A DNA stretch of 47,500 nt from Symbiodinium natans (GCA_905221605.1 CAJNDS010002834.1:573174-620673), one strand, 5' to 3'; shown: positions 25,127-33,776, numbered from the stretch's first letter. A program made the numbers and translations. Notes: generated by a model from the letters alone, not told the origin.

Positions 25127-25318
25127 TTGGGGCCTCAGGCTTTTTTGTTACATAGGTTTGGGGGCGTTTTTTTTGTTATAGTGTGGTTATCTAAACTCCA
25201 AGATCTTGGCCCCCAAATCCATCCGCACGCCCGAAGGGCTTGTAGTGTCTCAAGCGGAGCGCAGGACTTCGACAAGATAATGGCCCGAGACGCTCTGGCC
25301 GATCGCGCGCGCTGGTAA
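25127..25318 (+). CDS. open block, unrecognised
   Basis: The C-terminal part is best: SVSSGAQDFDKIMARDALAD then RARW at G|GTAACA, a good donor that overlaps the stop. Upstream, KLQDLGPQIHPHARRAC is also open. Confidence 0.4.
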   Translation: MGPQAFLLHRFGGVFFVIVWLSKLQDLGPQIHPHARRACSVSSGAQDFDKIMARDALADRARW

Positions 25319-25520
25319 CACGGACGCTATCATCGTGGGGTTTAGGGTTTAGGGTTTAGGGTTTTTGCGTGCTCTGATCACATGGACTGTATCAGCGTGC
25401 GGGCATGCATGCTCTGACCATGCGCACGCACTGGTAACTGGTAACATGGGCGTTATCATCGTGCGGGTATGCACGCTGTGATCATTCGCACGCACTGGTA
25501 ACATGGACGAAATCATCCTG
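25308..25520. repeat. minisatellite interrupted by TTTAGGG
   Basis: Unit of about 65 bases (CTGGTAACATGGACG, TATCATCGTG, TGCACGCTCTGATCA) repeated about three times. In the first unit a TTTAGGG stretch (25337-25363) replaces the CGGGTA found in the others. Confidence 0.75.
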
Positions 25521-25741
25521 CGTTTTTTTGGTGAAGTGTTTCCAATGTTTGAAAGACAGGGGAAAAGACCAACAACGTCACCGATGCTGTGAGAGCTCGC
25601 AACTTCTCGGTAGTCAGAAGAACGGGATGCCGAAAACAACAGCACATTCGGATGGCGACGCTGCTTGCCAGCCTTAAAGGAAGCCTCCAAACAAGTGTAA
25701 AACCCTAAGTAGTCCCTGAGTGAGCGTACCGAGGCCTTCAT
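25349..25741 (-). CDS. long antisense open frame, uncertain
   Basis: 130 codons on -. Its first half (SVRSLRDYLGFYTCLEASFK, NVLLFSASRSSDYREV) is protein-like; the second half is minisatellite and telomeric. A + strand frame (VKCFQCLKDRGKDQQRHRCC) is equally plausible for 25530-25680. I cannot choose. Confidence 0.3.
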   Translation of the reverse strand: MKASVRSLRDYLGFYTCLEASFKAGKQRRHPNVLLFSASRSSDYREVASSHSIGDVVGLFPCLSNIGNTSPKKRRMISSMLPVRANDHSVHTRTMITPMLPVTSACAWSEHACPHADTVHVIRARKNPKP

Positions 25742-25750
25742 GTCGTGCAG

Positions 25751-25806
25751 GGCGCAGTCGAAGAAAGAGCAGCAGCGGCTCGGATGTCAGAAACAAACCC
25801 TCGTGG
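25751..25806 (+). CDS. short exon-like block
   Basis: After GTCGTGCAG: GAVEERAAAARMSETNPRG, then GTTTAGGG. Alanine/glutamate-rich, G/C-rich third positions. Confidence 0.4.
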
Positions 25807-25859
25807 GTTTAGGGTTGGGGTTAGCCTCCTGAAGCCCCAACCCCCTCAACGACACTCCC

Positions 25860-26320
25860 TGAACCCTAAGCCCTAAGCCCTGCTGACCCAAAACCCTAAG
25901 CCCTTGCTCCAACCAACCCTCTCAATACCCGCAAGTTGCCCCAATATCCACAAGTATCCCCAACAGCCCAAAGAGCTCACTTAGTAACCAGAATCCTACA
26001 TGCCCCGAAGTAACCCGCACACCCCAGAGAAAGGAGATGGGGCTTTAGTGTACGGTTTTAGGGTTTCAGGTTCAGGCTTTTTAGGGGCCTCTGCGGCCAC
26101 CACGTTACCTACCCCCAATCCGGCTTTTTTCAGGTTGGGGGAGGGGGGGGAGGGGGTCCTTAAAGGCGGGGGTTGCAAAAACACCCAAGGCCCTTTAAAC
26201 CCTAAATAAACCCCTCAACCCAAAACCCGAAGCCCTCTAAACAAGCCCTCAAGCCCTCAACCCGAAACCCAAAACCCTCAAAACCCTAAACCCCTCAAAA
26301 CGAGAAACCGAAAACCCCCT
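25860..26320. other. degenerate CCCTAAA DNA and spacer
   Basis: Scattered C-strand units at the ends. No dependable gene in the middle, although both strands stay open near 26000-26190. Confidence 0.5.
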
Positions 26321-26324
26321 AAAC

Positions 26325-26432
26325 TTGGGATGTTCCCCCTTACACTAACATTCCTTAATAATAATTAGGGATTATAGTACCCCCTATAAATCCCCCTTAA
26401 GGACTGTTAGCATCAAGGGGGGAACATCCCGA
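26325..26432. mobile_element. inverted-repeat element, family B
   Basis: TTGGGATGTTCCCCCTTACA at the left and GGGGGGAACATCCCGA at the right. The core ATTAGGGATTATAGTACCCC is shared with other copies. Confidence 0.8.
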
Positions 26433-26439
26433 CTCTAAA

Positions 26440-26512
26440 TCCTAAACCCTAAACCCTAAACCCTAAACCTAAACCCTAAACCCTGAACCCTAAACCCTAA
26501 ACCCTAAACCCT
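26440..26512. repeat. CCCTAAA array
   Basis: Ten units. Confidence 0.97.
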
Positions 26513-26514
26513 TA

Positions 26515-26580
26515 GAAAAGAAGCTGGCCGACCTCGGGCACGAAGAAGCCCTAAACCCTCAGGAGCTTCAGGGGAGATAG
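26515..26580 (+). CDS. exon-like block containing a heptamer in frame
   Basis: EKKLADLGHEEALNPQELQG and TAG. The codons for ALNPQ come from GCCCTAAACCCTCAG, telomeric sequence inside the open frame. Alternatively CCCTCAG is an acceptor. Confidence 0.35.
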   Translation, partial: EKKLADLGHEEALNPQELQGR

Positions 26581-26712
26581 GGTTTAGGGTTTGGAGTTTA
26601 GGGTTTAGCGTTTGGGGTTTAGGGTTTAGGGTTTAGGGTTTCGGGTTTAGGGTTTAGGGTTAAGGGTTAAGGGTCTAGGGTTTAGGGTTCAGGTTTAGGG
26701 CTTAGGGTTGTG
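26581..26712. repeat. TTTAGGG array
   Basis: Eighteen units. It meets the next C-array head-to-head across TTGTG. Confidence 0.96.
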
Positions 26713-26713
26713 A

Positions 26714-26777
26714 ACCCTAAACCCTAAACCCTAAACCCTAAACTCTAAACCCTAAACCCTAAACCCTAAACCCTAAA
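26714..26777. repeat. CCCTAAA array
   Basis: Nine units. Confidence 0.97.
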
Positions 26778-26818
26778 TTCCCACCCAGGCCTGCTTAGGC
26801 CGTACCCACCCTTTTCAG

Positions 26819-26903
26819 GGTGCCTGGACCCAGCACTACACCCGACAGCGATTAACACCATCGCTTGGAGTTACTATGCAAGCCTAAAGAGTTGTGTTGA
26901 GCG
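26819..26903 (+). CDS. exon-like block with canonical borders
   Basis: Acceptor CCCACCCTTTTCAG, then CLDPALHPTAINTIAWSYYA, SLKSCVE, then donor GTGAGC. Both splice sites are close to consensus. Family unknown. Confidence 0.5.
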
Positions 26904-27130
26904 GTGAGCTGCACCTCCAGTGCCGGTGCAGTACCCCGCCTGCGGTACCCTGCCCCCCTTCTCCGATTCTCAAGTATTATTAAGAAACTCGACCTGACGG
27001 CCCTGTTCCCGTGGAACCGAACCTCCGGAGCCCCCTGGTGCCGGGCCCCTGGCGGAGCGTGTTCAGGGACCAGAGGGGCCGCAAGGCAGGTCAGCCTGGG
27101 CGATTGCTCCCAAACCCTTAAACCTGCTTT
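26904..27130 (+). CDS. open block, unrecognised
   Basis: The best part is SSIIKKLDLTALFPWNRTSG then APWCRAPGGACSGTRGAARQ (26960-27090), after GATTCTCAAG. The frame stays open into the pyrimidine tract that follows. Confidence 0.35.
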
Positions 27131-27139
27131 TTTTCGACT

Positions 27140-27272
27140 TTTCGGCCCCCCCTGGCCCCCCCTTCCCCCCCTCCCCCCCCCTCCCCCCCCCCCCCTCCCT
27201 CCCCCTCCCCTTCCCCGCCACCTCTCTCCCCCCCCCCCTCCCCCCCTCCCCCCCCCCCGCCCCCCCCTCCCG
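27140..27272. repeat. pyrimidine-rich C/T tract
   Basis: CCCCCT-type units over about 130 bases, low complexity. Confidence 0.95.
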
Positions 27273-27338
27273 CTTTCAAGGATGGGGGTGGGAAGTGGGA
27301 ATTTAGGGCGTTAGCCCGAAACCCTAAAAGGAGAAAAG

Positions 27339-27527
27339 TTGGGTGGATGCCTGCGTAAGCAGGGGGTGGGAAAAATAAAACAACCCAACCTTTCTGGTTG
27401 TGGTGGCTCCAACTTCAATATACGCCGCCGCGACATATGCCGCCCCCTCACACCCCCTGGGTGTGTTGGGGCGCCATCTCCGCATGACATCTACTGCCGC
27501 GGCGCGGCGAGAAGCCCTAAACCCTAA
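27339..27527 (+). CDS. open block, unrecognised
   Basis: VGKIKQPNLSGCGGSNFNIR then RRDICRPLTPPGCVGAPSPH. Open for 62 codons up to a C-array. GC-rich. Confidence 0.35.
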   Translation: MGGCLRKQGVGKIKQPNLSGCGGSNFNIRRRDICRPLTPPGCVGAPSPHDIYCRGAARSPKP

Positions 27528-27768
27528 ACCCTAAACCCTAAACCCTAAACCCTAAACCCTAAACCCTAAACCCTAAACCCTAAACCCTAAACCCTAAACC
27601 CTAAACCCTAAACCCTAAACCCTAAACCCTAAAAAACCTAAACCCTAAACCCTAAACCCTAAACCCTAAACCCTAAACCCTAAACCCTAAACCCTAAACC
27701 CTAAACCCTAAACCCTAAACCCTAAACCCTAAACCCTAAACCCTAAACCCTAAACCCTAAACCCTAAG
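27513..27768. repeat. CCCTAAA array, long
   Basis: About 36 copies with a single AAAAAACC slip near 27630. Confidence 0.98.
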
Positions 27769-27860
27769 CCAAGGAGCAAGGGGGGGCATGGCGGCCTTAA
27801 CGATGCCGTCTGAGCGACCAGGAGGTTTGCTGGGCGAAGCCCTGAACCGTCGAAGCTTAG

Positions 27861-27940
27861 GGTCTAGGGGGTTTGGGGTTGAGGGTTGAGGGTTTAGGGT
27901 TTAGGGTTTAGGGTTTAGGGTTTAGGGTTTGGGGTTTAGG
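27861..27940. repeat. TTTAGGG array
   Basis: Eleven units, degenerate at left. Confidence 0.95.
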
Positions 27941-27941
27941 G

Positions 27942-28052
27942 CTACTAGGACCGGGAGTAGGCCCTTTTTTCCTTTTTTTAGGGTTGGGGTTTAGGGAACC
28001 CTCAACACCAAAAGGGTCCCCTTTTTATTCCTTGGTTACTCCCGGGTCTAGT
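27942..28052. mobile_element. inverted-repeat element, family C
   Basis: CTACTAGGACCGGGAGTAGG at the left, TTACTCCCGGGTCTAG at the right. AGGGAACCCTCAACACC, then AAAAGGGTCCCCTTTTTATT inside. Confidence 0.75.
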
Positions 28053-28127
28053 CATAGTACAAGGTACGAAAGCCAAAGTTCTGTGGGTGTCGAAAATAAG
28101 CCCTGAACCGCTACGTATACCCTAAAC

Positions 28128-28292
28128 CCTATTAAACCCTAAACCCTAAACCCTCAACCCTCAACCCTCAACCCTGAACCCTGAACCCTAAACCCTAAAC
28201 CCTAAACCCTAAACCCTAAACCCTAAACCCTAAACCCTAAACCCTAAACCCTAAACCCTAAACCCTAACCCTAAACCCTAAACCCTAAACCC
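28128..28292. repeat. CCCTAAA array
   Basis: About 23 units, with one hexamer CCCTAA near the right end that is shared with 28800-28806. Confidence 0.98.
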
Positions 28293-28412
28293 TTCATCCC
28301 CGGAGTCCCCAAACCTCCGAGCAATCTCGTGAAGACCTCACCTGGCGGCGCAATCTGAAAATCAGAGAAGATCGCCGCCAGCGTTCCAACAAAGCGGAAG
28401 GTTTCGAACGAA
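28293..28412 (-). CDS. antisense exon-like block, copy 1
   Basis: On - it reads SFETFRFVGTLAAIFSDFQI then APPGEVFTRLLGGLGTPGMK. G/C-rich third positions and protein-like; the + frames are poorer. Identical in the second copy. Confidence 0.45.
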
Positions 28413-28413
28413 G

Positions 28414-28524
28414 CTAAACCCTAAGCCCTAAGCCCTAAGCCCTAAACCCCAAACCCTAAACCCTAAACCCTAAAACCCTAAAACCCTAAACCCTAAACCC
28501 TAAACCCTAAACCCTAAACCTTAA
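28414..28524. repeat. CCCTAAA array
   Basis: About 15 units with CCCTAAG and CCCTAAAA variants. Confidence 0.97.
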
Positions 28525-28632
28525 ACCGCACACGATGCTTCCACCCTTCAGGCCCTTGGGGCATTTTGCATCGTCCCTTCTTGGGCTGAAGGAGGATCAT
28601 AATATGTTGGATTTGTTCAGAGGCTTACCCTA

Positions 28633-28823
28633 GACCCAAAACCCAAAACCCTAAACCCTAAACCCTAAACCCTAACCCTAAACCTAAGCCCTAAACCCTA
28701 AACCCTAAACCCTAAACCCTAAACCCTAAACCCTAAACCCTAAACCCTAAACCCTAAACCCTAAACCCTAAACCCTAAACCCTAAACCCTAAACCCTAAA
28801 CCCTAACCCTAAACCCTAAACCC
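28633..28823. repeat. CCCTAAA array
   Basis: About 26 units. Confidence 0.98.
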
Positions 28824-28943
28824 TTCATCCCCGGAGTCCCCAAACCTCCGAGCAATCTCGTGAAGACCTCACCTGGCGGCGCAATCTGAAAATCAGAGAA
28901 GATCGCCGCCAGCGTTCCAACAAAGCGGAAGGTTTCGAACGAA
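28824..28943 (-). CDS. antisense exon-like block, copy 2
   Basis: Same peptide as copy 1. The duplicated + strand part downstream (CACCTTTTCAG, then ALGTFCIVPSWAEGGS) could alternatively be a + exon. Confidence 0.45.
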
Positions 28944-28944
28944 G

Positions 28945-29015
28945 CTAAACCCTAAGCCCTAAGCCCTAAACCCTAAAGTCCCTAAACCCTAAAACCCTAA
29001 ACCCTAAACCCTAAA
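28945..29015. repeat. CCCTAAA array
   Basis: About ten units, length-variable relative to copy 1. Confidence 0.96.
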
Positions 29016-29165
29016 CCGCACACGATGCTTCCACCTTTTCAGGCCCTTGGGACATTTTGCATCGTCCCTTCTTGGGCTGAAGGAGGATCATATGTTGGAT
29101 TTGTTCAGAGGGTTTCAAGGGCCATCCTAGTACATCATACCGTAGGCTGCACAGACGACCTGAGA

Positions 29166-29277
29166 AGCTACTATGTGCTTAAGAACAACCCAAAGAATAA
29201 AACAGATTCCTCCTGGTAAGCGCACTATTGGGATTTCAATCTTTTTTGGTGGGTTTCTTAAGCGAAAAACAGTAGGA
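29166..29277. mobile_element. inverted-repeat element, family A copy 3
   Basis: GCTTAAGAACAACCC pairs with GGGTTTCTTAAGC. CTACT (29169) and AGTAG (29271) mark the outer ends as in copies 1 and 2. Confidence 0.6.
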
Positions 29278-29387
29278 AGCCTTATACACCAGAAGTGAAA
29301 GCAACCCCTCGATGACTGCAAAGTCTTCCGGCTTTTGTGTATTAGTTGTCCTCCATTTCGAATCGCTCTGGGCCCGAAAGGCCTGAT

Positions 29388-29484
29388 CCCTAAACCCTAA
29401 ACCCTAAACCCTAAAACCTGAACCCTGAACCCTAAACCCTAAACCCTCAACCCTCAACCCTAAACCCTAAACCCTAAACCCTAA
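29388..29484. repeat. CCCTAAA array
   Basis: Fourteen units with CCCTGAA and CCCTCAA variants. Confidence 0.97.
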
Positions 29485-29551
29485 CCAAGCAACCCCAAAG
29501 AACCTTTCACTTTTCGGTGCGCCCGTTCTTGCAGTCGTCCTCTCGTTGTAG

Positions 29552-29620
29552 ATGCTGAGCGATGAACTGACGAGACACGGCGTGTCACGGGACCCCGAGC
29601 TGAGCAACGCCCTCCCTTAG
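29552..29620 (+). CDS. exon-like block, possibly terminal
   Basis: CGTCCTCTCGTTGTAG, then MLSDELTRHGVSRDPELSNA, LP and TAG. Confidence 0.35.
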   Translation: MLSDELTRHGVSRDPELSNALP

Positions 29621-29659
29621 ACCACTCAAGATCTTGACTTCCGAGCGTTGTGATGGGGT

Positions 29660-29805
29660 GTACATACATACACGTATGTGGGTATCGAACTATGCAAATA
29701 TGTACATATATATATATACACATCTAAATATTTGTGTTTTGCATACATACATACATACATACATACATACATGCATGCATGCATGCATGCATGCATGCGT
29801 ACTTA
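29660..29805. repeat. CATA/CATG tetranucleotide and TA microsatellites
   Basis: ATACATAC-type region, TA run at 29709-29718, then (CATA)n turning into (CATG)n at 29740-29798. Confidence 0.96.
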
Positions 29806-29895
29806 CTTTCACAAAACGTATGTACTTTGACATAGATAGAAATATACACATAGAGATCAATAGATACACATATACAGATGTGACTCTTAAACCCC

Positions 29896-30000
29896 AAGGT
29901 CCTTTGTGGTCTCCGAAACCTCTACATCAAGGATGTGCTAGGGGTCCCCGAAGCCCGCGGCAGATTTGCTGGCCTTTCAACGTCCCTAAGGGTGGCCAGG
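29896..30000 (+). CDS. exon-like block
   Basis: KVLCGLRNLYIKDVLGVPEA then RGRFAGLSTSLRVAR, ending at a short TTTAGGG array. G/C-rich third positions over 35 codons. Confidence 0.45.
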
Positions 30001-30279
30001 GTTTAGGGTTTAGGGTTTTAGGGTTTAGGGTTTCACATGGTAAATACTTGGGCCTTTCTCGGGGGTCCTATTTAGTAGCTGTCGGCCCTAGTATATACTA
30101 TGTGGGTACATGGACCCTTGGGGGTGTGCCAGCGATTCAAGTTTCAATGCCGTGTAATTCGCTGCTTTGAATGAATTAAGGGGCATACGGAGGGACCCCT
30201 AGACGGGACCCTGAATCTTATTCCCCTAGATAACCACCTTATACAGTCCCCATGTTGCGAGGTAGCCCCTAAATATACC

Positions 30280-30360
30280 CTAAACAACCCTAAGCCCTAA
30301 GCCCTAAGCCCTAAACCCTAAACCCTAAACCCTAAACCCTAAACCCTAAACCCTAAACCC
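30280..30360. repeat. CCCTAAA array
   Basis: Eleven units. Confidence 0.97.
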
Positions 30361-30477
30361 CAAGGTCCCTTATAGGGGGCCCTCCTGCAGTCCTTGAATT
30401 AAGCAGAGGCGGAGCATGCACCCCGATCCCTAGAACCTCAACCCGAGCCTTGAGAAACACCAAGCCAAAAGCCTCAG

Positions 30478-30530
30478 ACCCTAAACCCTAAACCCTAAAC
30501 CCTACACCCTAAACCCTAAGCCCTAAACCC
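30478..30530. repeat. CCCTAAA array
   Basis: Seven units. Confidence 0.95.
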
Positions 30531-30550
30531 TACGACCCCAAACGCTCAAC

Positions 30551-30634
30551 TATATCAAGCCGGTGACAAGAGGCCGGCTTTGTGCCGTTTCCCCGGGCAA
30601 CAGCCACGGTGCCTTCGTAAGGGCTGGGGAGGGG
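30551..30634 (+). CDS. exon-like block
   Basis: YIKPVTRGRLCAVSPGNSHG then AFVRAGE into a TTTAGGG stretch. GC-rich third positions. Confidence 0.4.
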
Positions 30635-30645
30635 TTTAGGGTTTA

Positions 30646-30733
30646 GGGTTCATAGGGTTCATAGGGTTCATAGGGTTCATAGGCTTCACAGGCTTCACAG
30701 GCTTCACAGGCTTCATAGGGTTCATAGGGTTCA
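30646..30733. repeat. nonamer array GGTTCATAG / GCTTCACAG
   Basis: Period 9, about ten units; reads EPYEP/EACEA on -. A TTTAGGG pair lies at its left edge. Confidence 0.93.
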
Positions 30734-30771
30734 TTGGGTTCACGGACCTCAGAACCACAAGCCCTTCGCAG

Positions 30772-30947
30772 GTTTGGGGAACCTTGTTTCAAGTGGGCAA
30801 GGCATGACTCGAAGGTTCTGTGTTGCTGTCCGATACATATTCGCAGCCGGCGAGAGCGAGAGGCACGACGATGTCGCGGCATAGCCGCAGACCTTGCTTT
30901 GAAGGAAAGCCTGTCGGTGTACTTCGGACCCTTCGGCCCTGGCCAGG
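30772..30947 (+). CDS. exon-like block, two possible frames
   Basis: After CCCTTCGCAG one frame reads GLGNLVSSGQGMTRRFCVAV, then RYIFAAGESERHDDVAA and TAG. Another stays open to CAG|GTTTAGGG and ends IAADLALKESLSVYFGPFGP. The second fits the CAG|GTTTAG border rule. Confidence 0.4.
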
Positions 30948-31100
30948 TTTAGGGTTCAGGGTTTAGGGTTTAGGGAAACTGAATTATTAGGTACATGACC
31001 CTTAGGGTAAGCCCCAAGCGCAAAAACCCGAAACCCGAACCTACAGACGCCAAACCGGCCCCGAACCTTCCAACCCCGCAGCATCAGCGCAGCTGAGTTG

Positions 31101-31194
31101 CCCTAAACCCTAAACCCTAAACCCTAAACCCTAAACCCTAAACCCTAAACCCTAAACCCTAAACCCGAAACCCTAAACCCTAAACCCTAAACCC
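31101..31194. repeat. CCCTAAA array
   Basis: Thirteen units. Confidence 0.98.
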
Positions 31195-31197
31195 TCC

Positions 31198-31269
31198 AAT
31201 TTCGCGCTGGCTGTTCCCAAAGCGTCGATTCAGCCCCCGCTGCGGTTGCGTGCGGTTTTAAAGATCTAA
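31198..31269 (+). CDS. exon-like block
   Basis: NFALAVPKASIQPPLRLRAV then LKI and TAA. Confidence 0.35.
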   Translation, partial: NFALAVPKASIQPPLRLRAVLKI

Positions 31270-31339
31270 GATATCCCGTGAGCCTTCCCGGGTTACGGGT
31301 TGGGCCCCCCGAGTCCCTTCCAAAAGGAAAATTAGGTTC

Positions 31340-31482
31340 CAGGGTTTAGGGTTTAGGGTTTAAGGTTTAAGGTTCCAGGGTTTAGGGTTTAGGGTTTAGG
31401 GTTTAGGGTTTAGGGTTTAGGGTTTAGGGTTTAGGGTTTGGGATTCAGGGTTTAGGGTTTCGGGTTTGGGGTTTAGGGTTGA
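31340..31482. repeat. TTTAGGG array
   Basis: About 20 units, degenerate at both ends. Confidence 0.96.
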
Positions 31483-31599
31483 ATCACTCTGATGTGGATC
31501 TTGCCCCAGCTCAACCTCCAATTTATAGGGGAAGGTTTTGGGGGGGGCAAGTGCAACCTGCAGCCCTAGGCTTTGGGGTTTGTACTATACCTTGCGGGT

Positions 31600-31665
31600 T
31601 ACCCTAAACCCTAAACCCTCAGCCCTAAACCCTAAACCCTACACCCTAAACCCTAAACCCTAGAG
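31600..31665. repeat. CCCTAAA array
   Basis: Nine units. Confidence 0.96.
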
Positions 31666-31734
31666 GGTTTAGGGTTAATAGGCTTTAAAAAGGGACCTCC
31701 CTGGGCCTCAAACCCTCAACGGCTGGTTTCCCAG

Positions 31735-31809
31735 ACCAGCCCGAGCTGCCTAGTGGCGCTCGCTGCGTGGAAGAGGGATCCCAAGTTGCTCCCCCCCTCT
31801 AGAGTTTAG
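31735..31809 (+). CDS. exon-like block with acceptor
   Basis: CTGGTTTCCCAG, then TSPSCLVALAAWKRDPKLLP and TAG within TTTAGGG. It holds the left copy of the CGTGGAAGA duplication. Confidence 0.4.
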   Translation, partial: TSPSCLVALAAWKRDPKLLPPSRV

Positions 31810-31846
31810 GGTTTAGGGTTTAGGGTCGTGGAAGATGGGATCCCAA
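31766..31846. repeat. TTTAGGG insert between about 20-bp direct repeats
   Basis: CGTGGAAGAGGGATCCCAA (31766-31784) and CGTGGAAGATGGGATCCCAA (31827-31846), differing by one base insertion, flank 42 bases that end in three TTTAGGG units. Confidence 0.75.
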
Positions 31847-31918
31847 AAGGCTTTTCCCCAGCAGAACCCTACCGTAAGGGTCCATGTATCTATGTGGTAT
31901 ACCACGCGTATATCTATC

Positions 31919-31936
31919 TATATATATATATATATT
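31919..31936. repeat. TA microsatellite
   Basis: Short TATC/TA run. Confidence 0.9.
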
Positions 31937-32174
31937 TCTTTTATTTATACACGCATATAGATGCTTTGTTTTTAGAGATAGGGTTTAGGGTTTAGGGTTA
32001 GAGTTTAGGGTTCAGGGTTTATAGGAACCCTATTGCAGGCTTAAGTATGTGCTACATAGGCACATGGGCTGTTAGGGAAACGCCTCGGAATTATGGGACC
32101 GAGATCTCCGGGCGCCCAATCCCTAAACTGAAAAAAACCCAAGCCCGAAACCCTAAACCCTAAACCCTTTTCAG

Positions 32175-32312
32175 ACTTACGCTGAACTCAAACCTATACA
32201 TCAACTCAGACTTATCTGTTGCATCTGCGGGGGGGGGGGGGGGGGGGAGGGTGCTTTCATGGGATCCTGACGAGAAGAGCTGGGCCTTTTCAAGCCAAAA
32301 GCGCGTCTGGGT
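32175..32312 (+). CDS. exon-like block with internal G19 run
   Basis: CCCTTTTCAG, then TYAELKPIHQLRLICCICG, G19 (32229-32247), then GCFHGILTRRAGPFQAKSAS. Like 8058, a G run splits otherwise protein-like sequence. Confidence 0.4.
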
Positions 32313-32391
32313 TTAGGGCTTAGGGTTTTGGGTTTAGGGTTTAGGGTTTAGGGTTTAGGGCTTTAGGGTTTAGGGCTTTAGGTTGGGATGT
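32313..32391. repeat. TTTAGGG array
   Basis: Eleven units; abuts a family B element. Confidence 0.95.
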
Positions 32392-32392
32392 T

Positions 32393-32487
32393 CCCCCTTA
32401 TACTAGCGGTCCTTAACATGGATTATGGTACCCCCTGTTCTAACCCCTGTTATTCAAGGACTGTTAGTATCACAGGCAACATCCCAA
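32393..32487. mobile_element. inverted-repeat element, family B
   Basis: TTGGGATGTTCCCCCTTATA at the left, GGCAACATCCCAA at the right, GGATTATGGTACCCCCTGTT in the core. Directly follows a TTTAGGG unit, as at 13840. Confidence 0.8.
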
Positions 32488-32649
32488 GATGTAGGTGTTT
32501 CTTTTGTTTCAAGGATTTGGGGCTTCAGGTGTCGGACTTACGGTTTAGGACTCTTTAGGGTTTTTGGGCTTTAGGCTTTTGGGGCTTTAGGCTTTTGGGG
32601 TTTTAGGGTTCGCGGCTTTAGGGCTTTTAGGGCTTCAGCCTTTGGGGCT

Positions 32650-32701
32650 CTAAACCCTAAACCCTAAACCCTAAACCCTAAACCCTAAACCCTAAACCCT
32701 G
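32650..32701. repeat. CCCTAAA array
   Basis: Seven units. Confidence 0.97.
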
Positions 32702-32817
32702 AGCCCAGTCGAAACTTCAATAAGACAAGTTTTAGAGTCTTTGGGTTGGGTTTGGGGCTGGGGGTTCAGGGTTTAGGGTTTCAATTTTCTGTTTAGTACT
32801 TCAGGAATGTTCAGGAT

Positions 32818-32938
32818 GCAGGGTTTAGTTAGGGTTTAGGGTTTAGGGTTTAGGGTATAGGGTTTAGGGTTTAGGGTTTAGGGTTTAGGGTTTAGGGTTT
32901 AGGGTTTAGGGTTTAGGGTTTAGGGTTTAGGGTTTAGG
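32818..32938. repeat. TTTAGGG array
   Basis: Seventeen units. Confidence 0.98.
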
Positions 32939-33060
32939 GCGATTCGGATCACCTCCCTGAGGCGGACTTGGAAATCTGACGCTCGGACTCTTCGCCTGCA
33001 CGCCCGCTGTGCCAAAAAGGCTGAGGGTTGCTTTAGGCCCGCCAGTTTGCAAAGGTTAGG
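32939..33060 (+). CDS. open block between TTTAGGG arrays
   Basis: AIRITSLRRTWKSDARTLRL then HARCAKKAEGCFRPASLQRL. Basic, 40 codons. Another frame begins DSDHLPEADLEI. Confidence 0.35.
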
Positions 33061-33140
33061 ATTTAGGGTTTAGGGCTTAGGGCTTAGGGTTTAGGGTTTA
33101 GGGTTTAGGGTTTGGGGTTTAGGGTTTAGGGTTTAGGGTT
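33061..33140. repeat. TTTAGGG array
   Basis: Eleven units. Confidence 0.97.
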
Positions 33141-33390
33141 GACAGAAGTACTAACAGTCCTCAAATACAGTCAGGAAAGGACCCCTTCGCTGTAACTGGC
33201 CACAATCAGGGTGGTGGGGGGGGTGAACCCTCATGTACCCAAACTTCACGCAATCCTCCTCATACAAGCTCCCAGAAAGCAGGGTCAGGATTTTGGGTTT
33301 AAGAGTTGGGGCTCAGGGTTGGGGATTTGACCCTACACCCTGAACCCTAAACCCTAAACCCAAAAGCCAAATTTTGGGTTCAGGGTTCAG
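33141..33390. other. spacer
   Basis: TACTAACAGTCCTCAAA (33149) matches part of family B, a possible remnant. No other clear feature. Confidence 0.45.
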
Positions 33391-33495
33391 AACAATCTCG
33401 GTGCTGATCTTCACCAGCCCGCCCGATTAGTTGCCAGTCCCTCGTTAGGAGCATCCTTACTACAAGCCGTCTTTTCCAAGACCTTTGAACTTTAA
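33391..33495 (+). CDS. exon-like block
   Basis: After GGGTTCAG: NNLGADLHQPARLVASPSLG then ASLLQAVFSKTFEL and TAA. Confidence 0.4.
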   Translation, partial: NNLGADLHQPARLVASPSLGASLLQAVFSKTFEL

Positions 33496-33611
33496 ACGCT
33501 AAACCCCAAACCCTAGTTTATAAGACCCTGCGACACCCCAAGACCCCAATAAACCTCCTAAACTCCAAAATCAGAAGCCCGAAAAACCCTAAGCACCCCA
33601 GAACCCTGAGA

Positions 33612-33728
33612 CCCCCTAAACCCTAAACCCTAAACCTTAAACCCTAAACCCTAAACCCTAAACCCTAAACCCTAAACCCTAAACCCTAAACCCTAAACCC
33701 TAAACCCTAAACCCTAAACCTAAACCCC
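33612..33728. repeat. CCCTAAA array
   Basis: Sixteen units. Confidence 0.98.
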
Positions 33729-33776
33729 TAGAAGGCCCTAAGACCGACCCCAAAGGGTCCACGTGCCTCTATAGGG

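Larger units (their letters stand above)
28262..28623. repeat. duplicated segment, copy 1
   Basis: Matches 28793-29111 almost base for base in its unique parts (TTCATCCCCGGAGTCCCCAA onward; CGCACACGATGCTTCCACC onward). The internal telomeric tract differs in length, about 110 versus 70 bases. Confidence 0.95.
28793..29111. repeat. duplicated segment, copy 2
   Basis: Offset 531 from copy 1. Differences outside the telomeric tract are few (for example CACCTTTTCAGG versus CACCCTTCAGG), so the duplication is recent. Confidence 0.95.

Noticed and set aside
26904-27314. 136-codon frame taken as one gene
   Set aside because: Its last third is a C/T low-complexity tract and a canonical donor GTGAGC lies at its start. 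Only the central part was kept as coding-like.
27513-28823. CRISPR-like array of repeats and spacers
   Set aside because: The repeats are 7-base telomeric units in continuous tandem, with long irregular unique blocks and no constant repeat of 24-40 bases.
29634-30170. 178-codon plus-strand frame
   Set aside because: Its first half is CATA/CATG and TA microsatellite. The frame at 29896-30000 with better composition is in another register.
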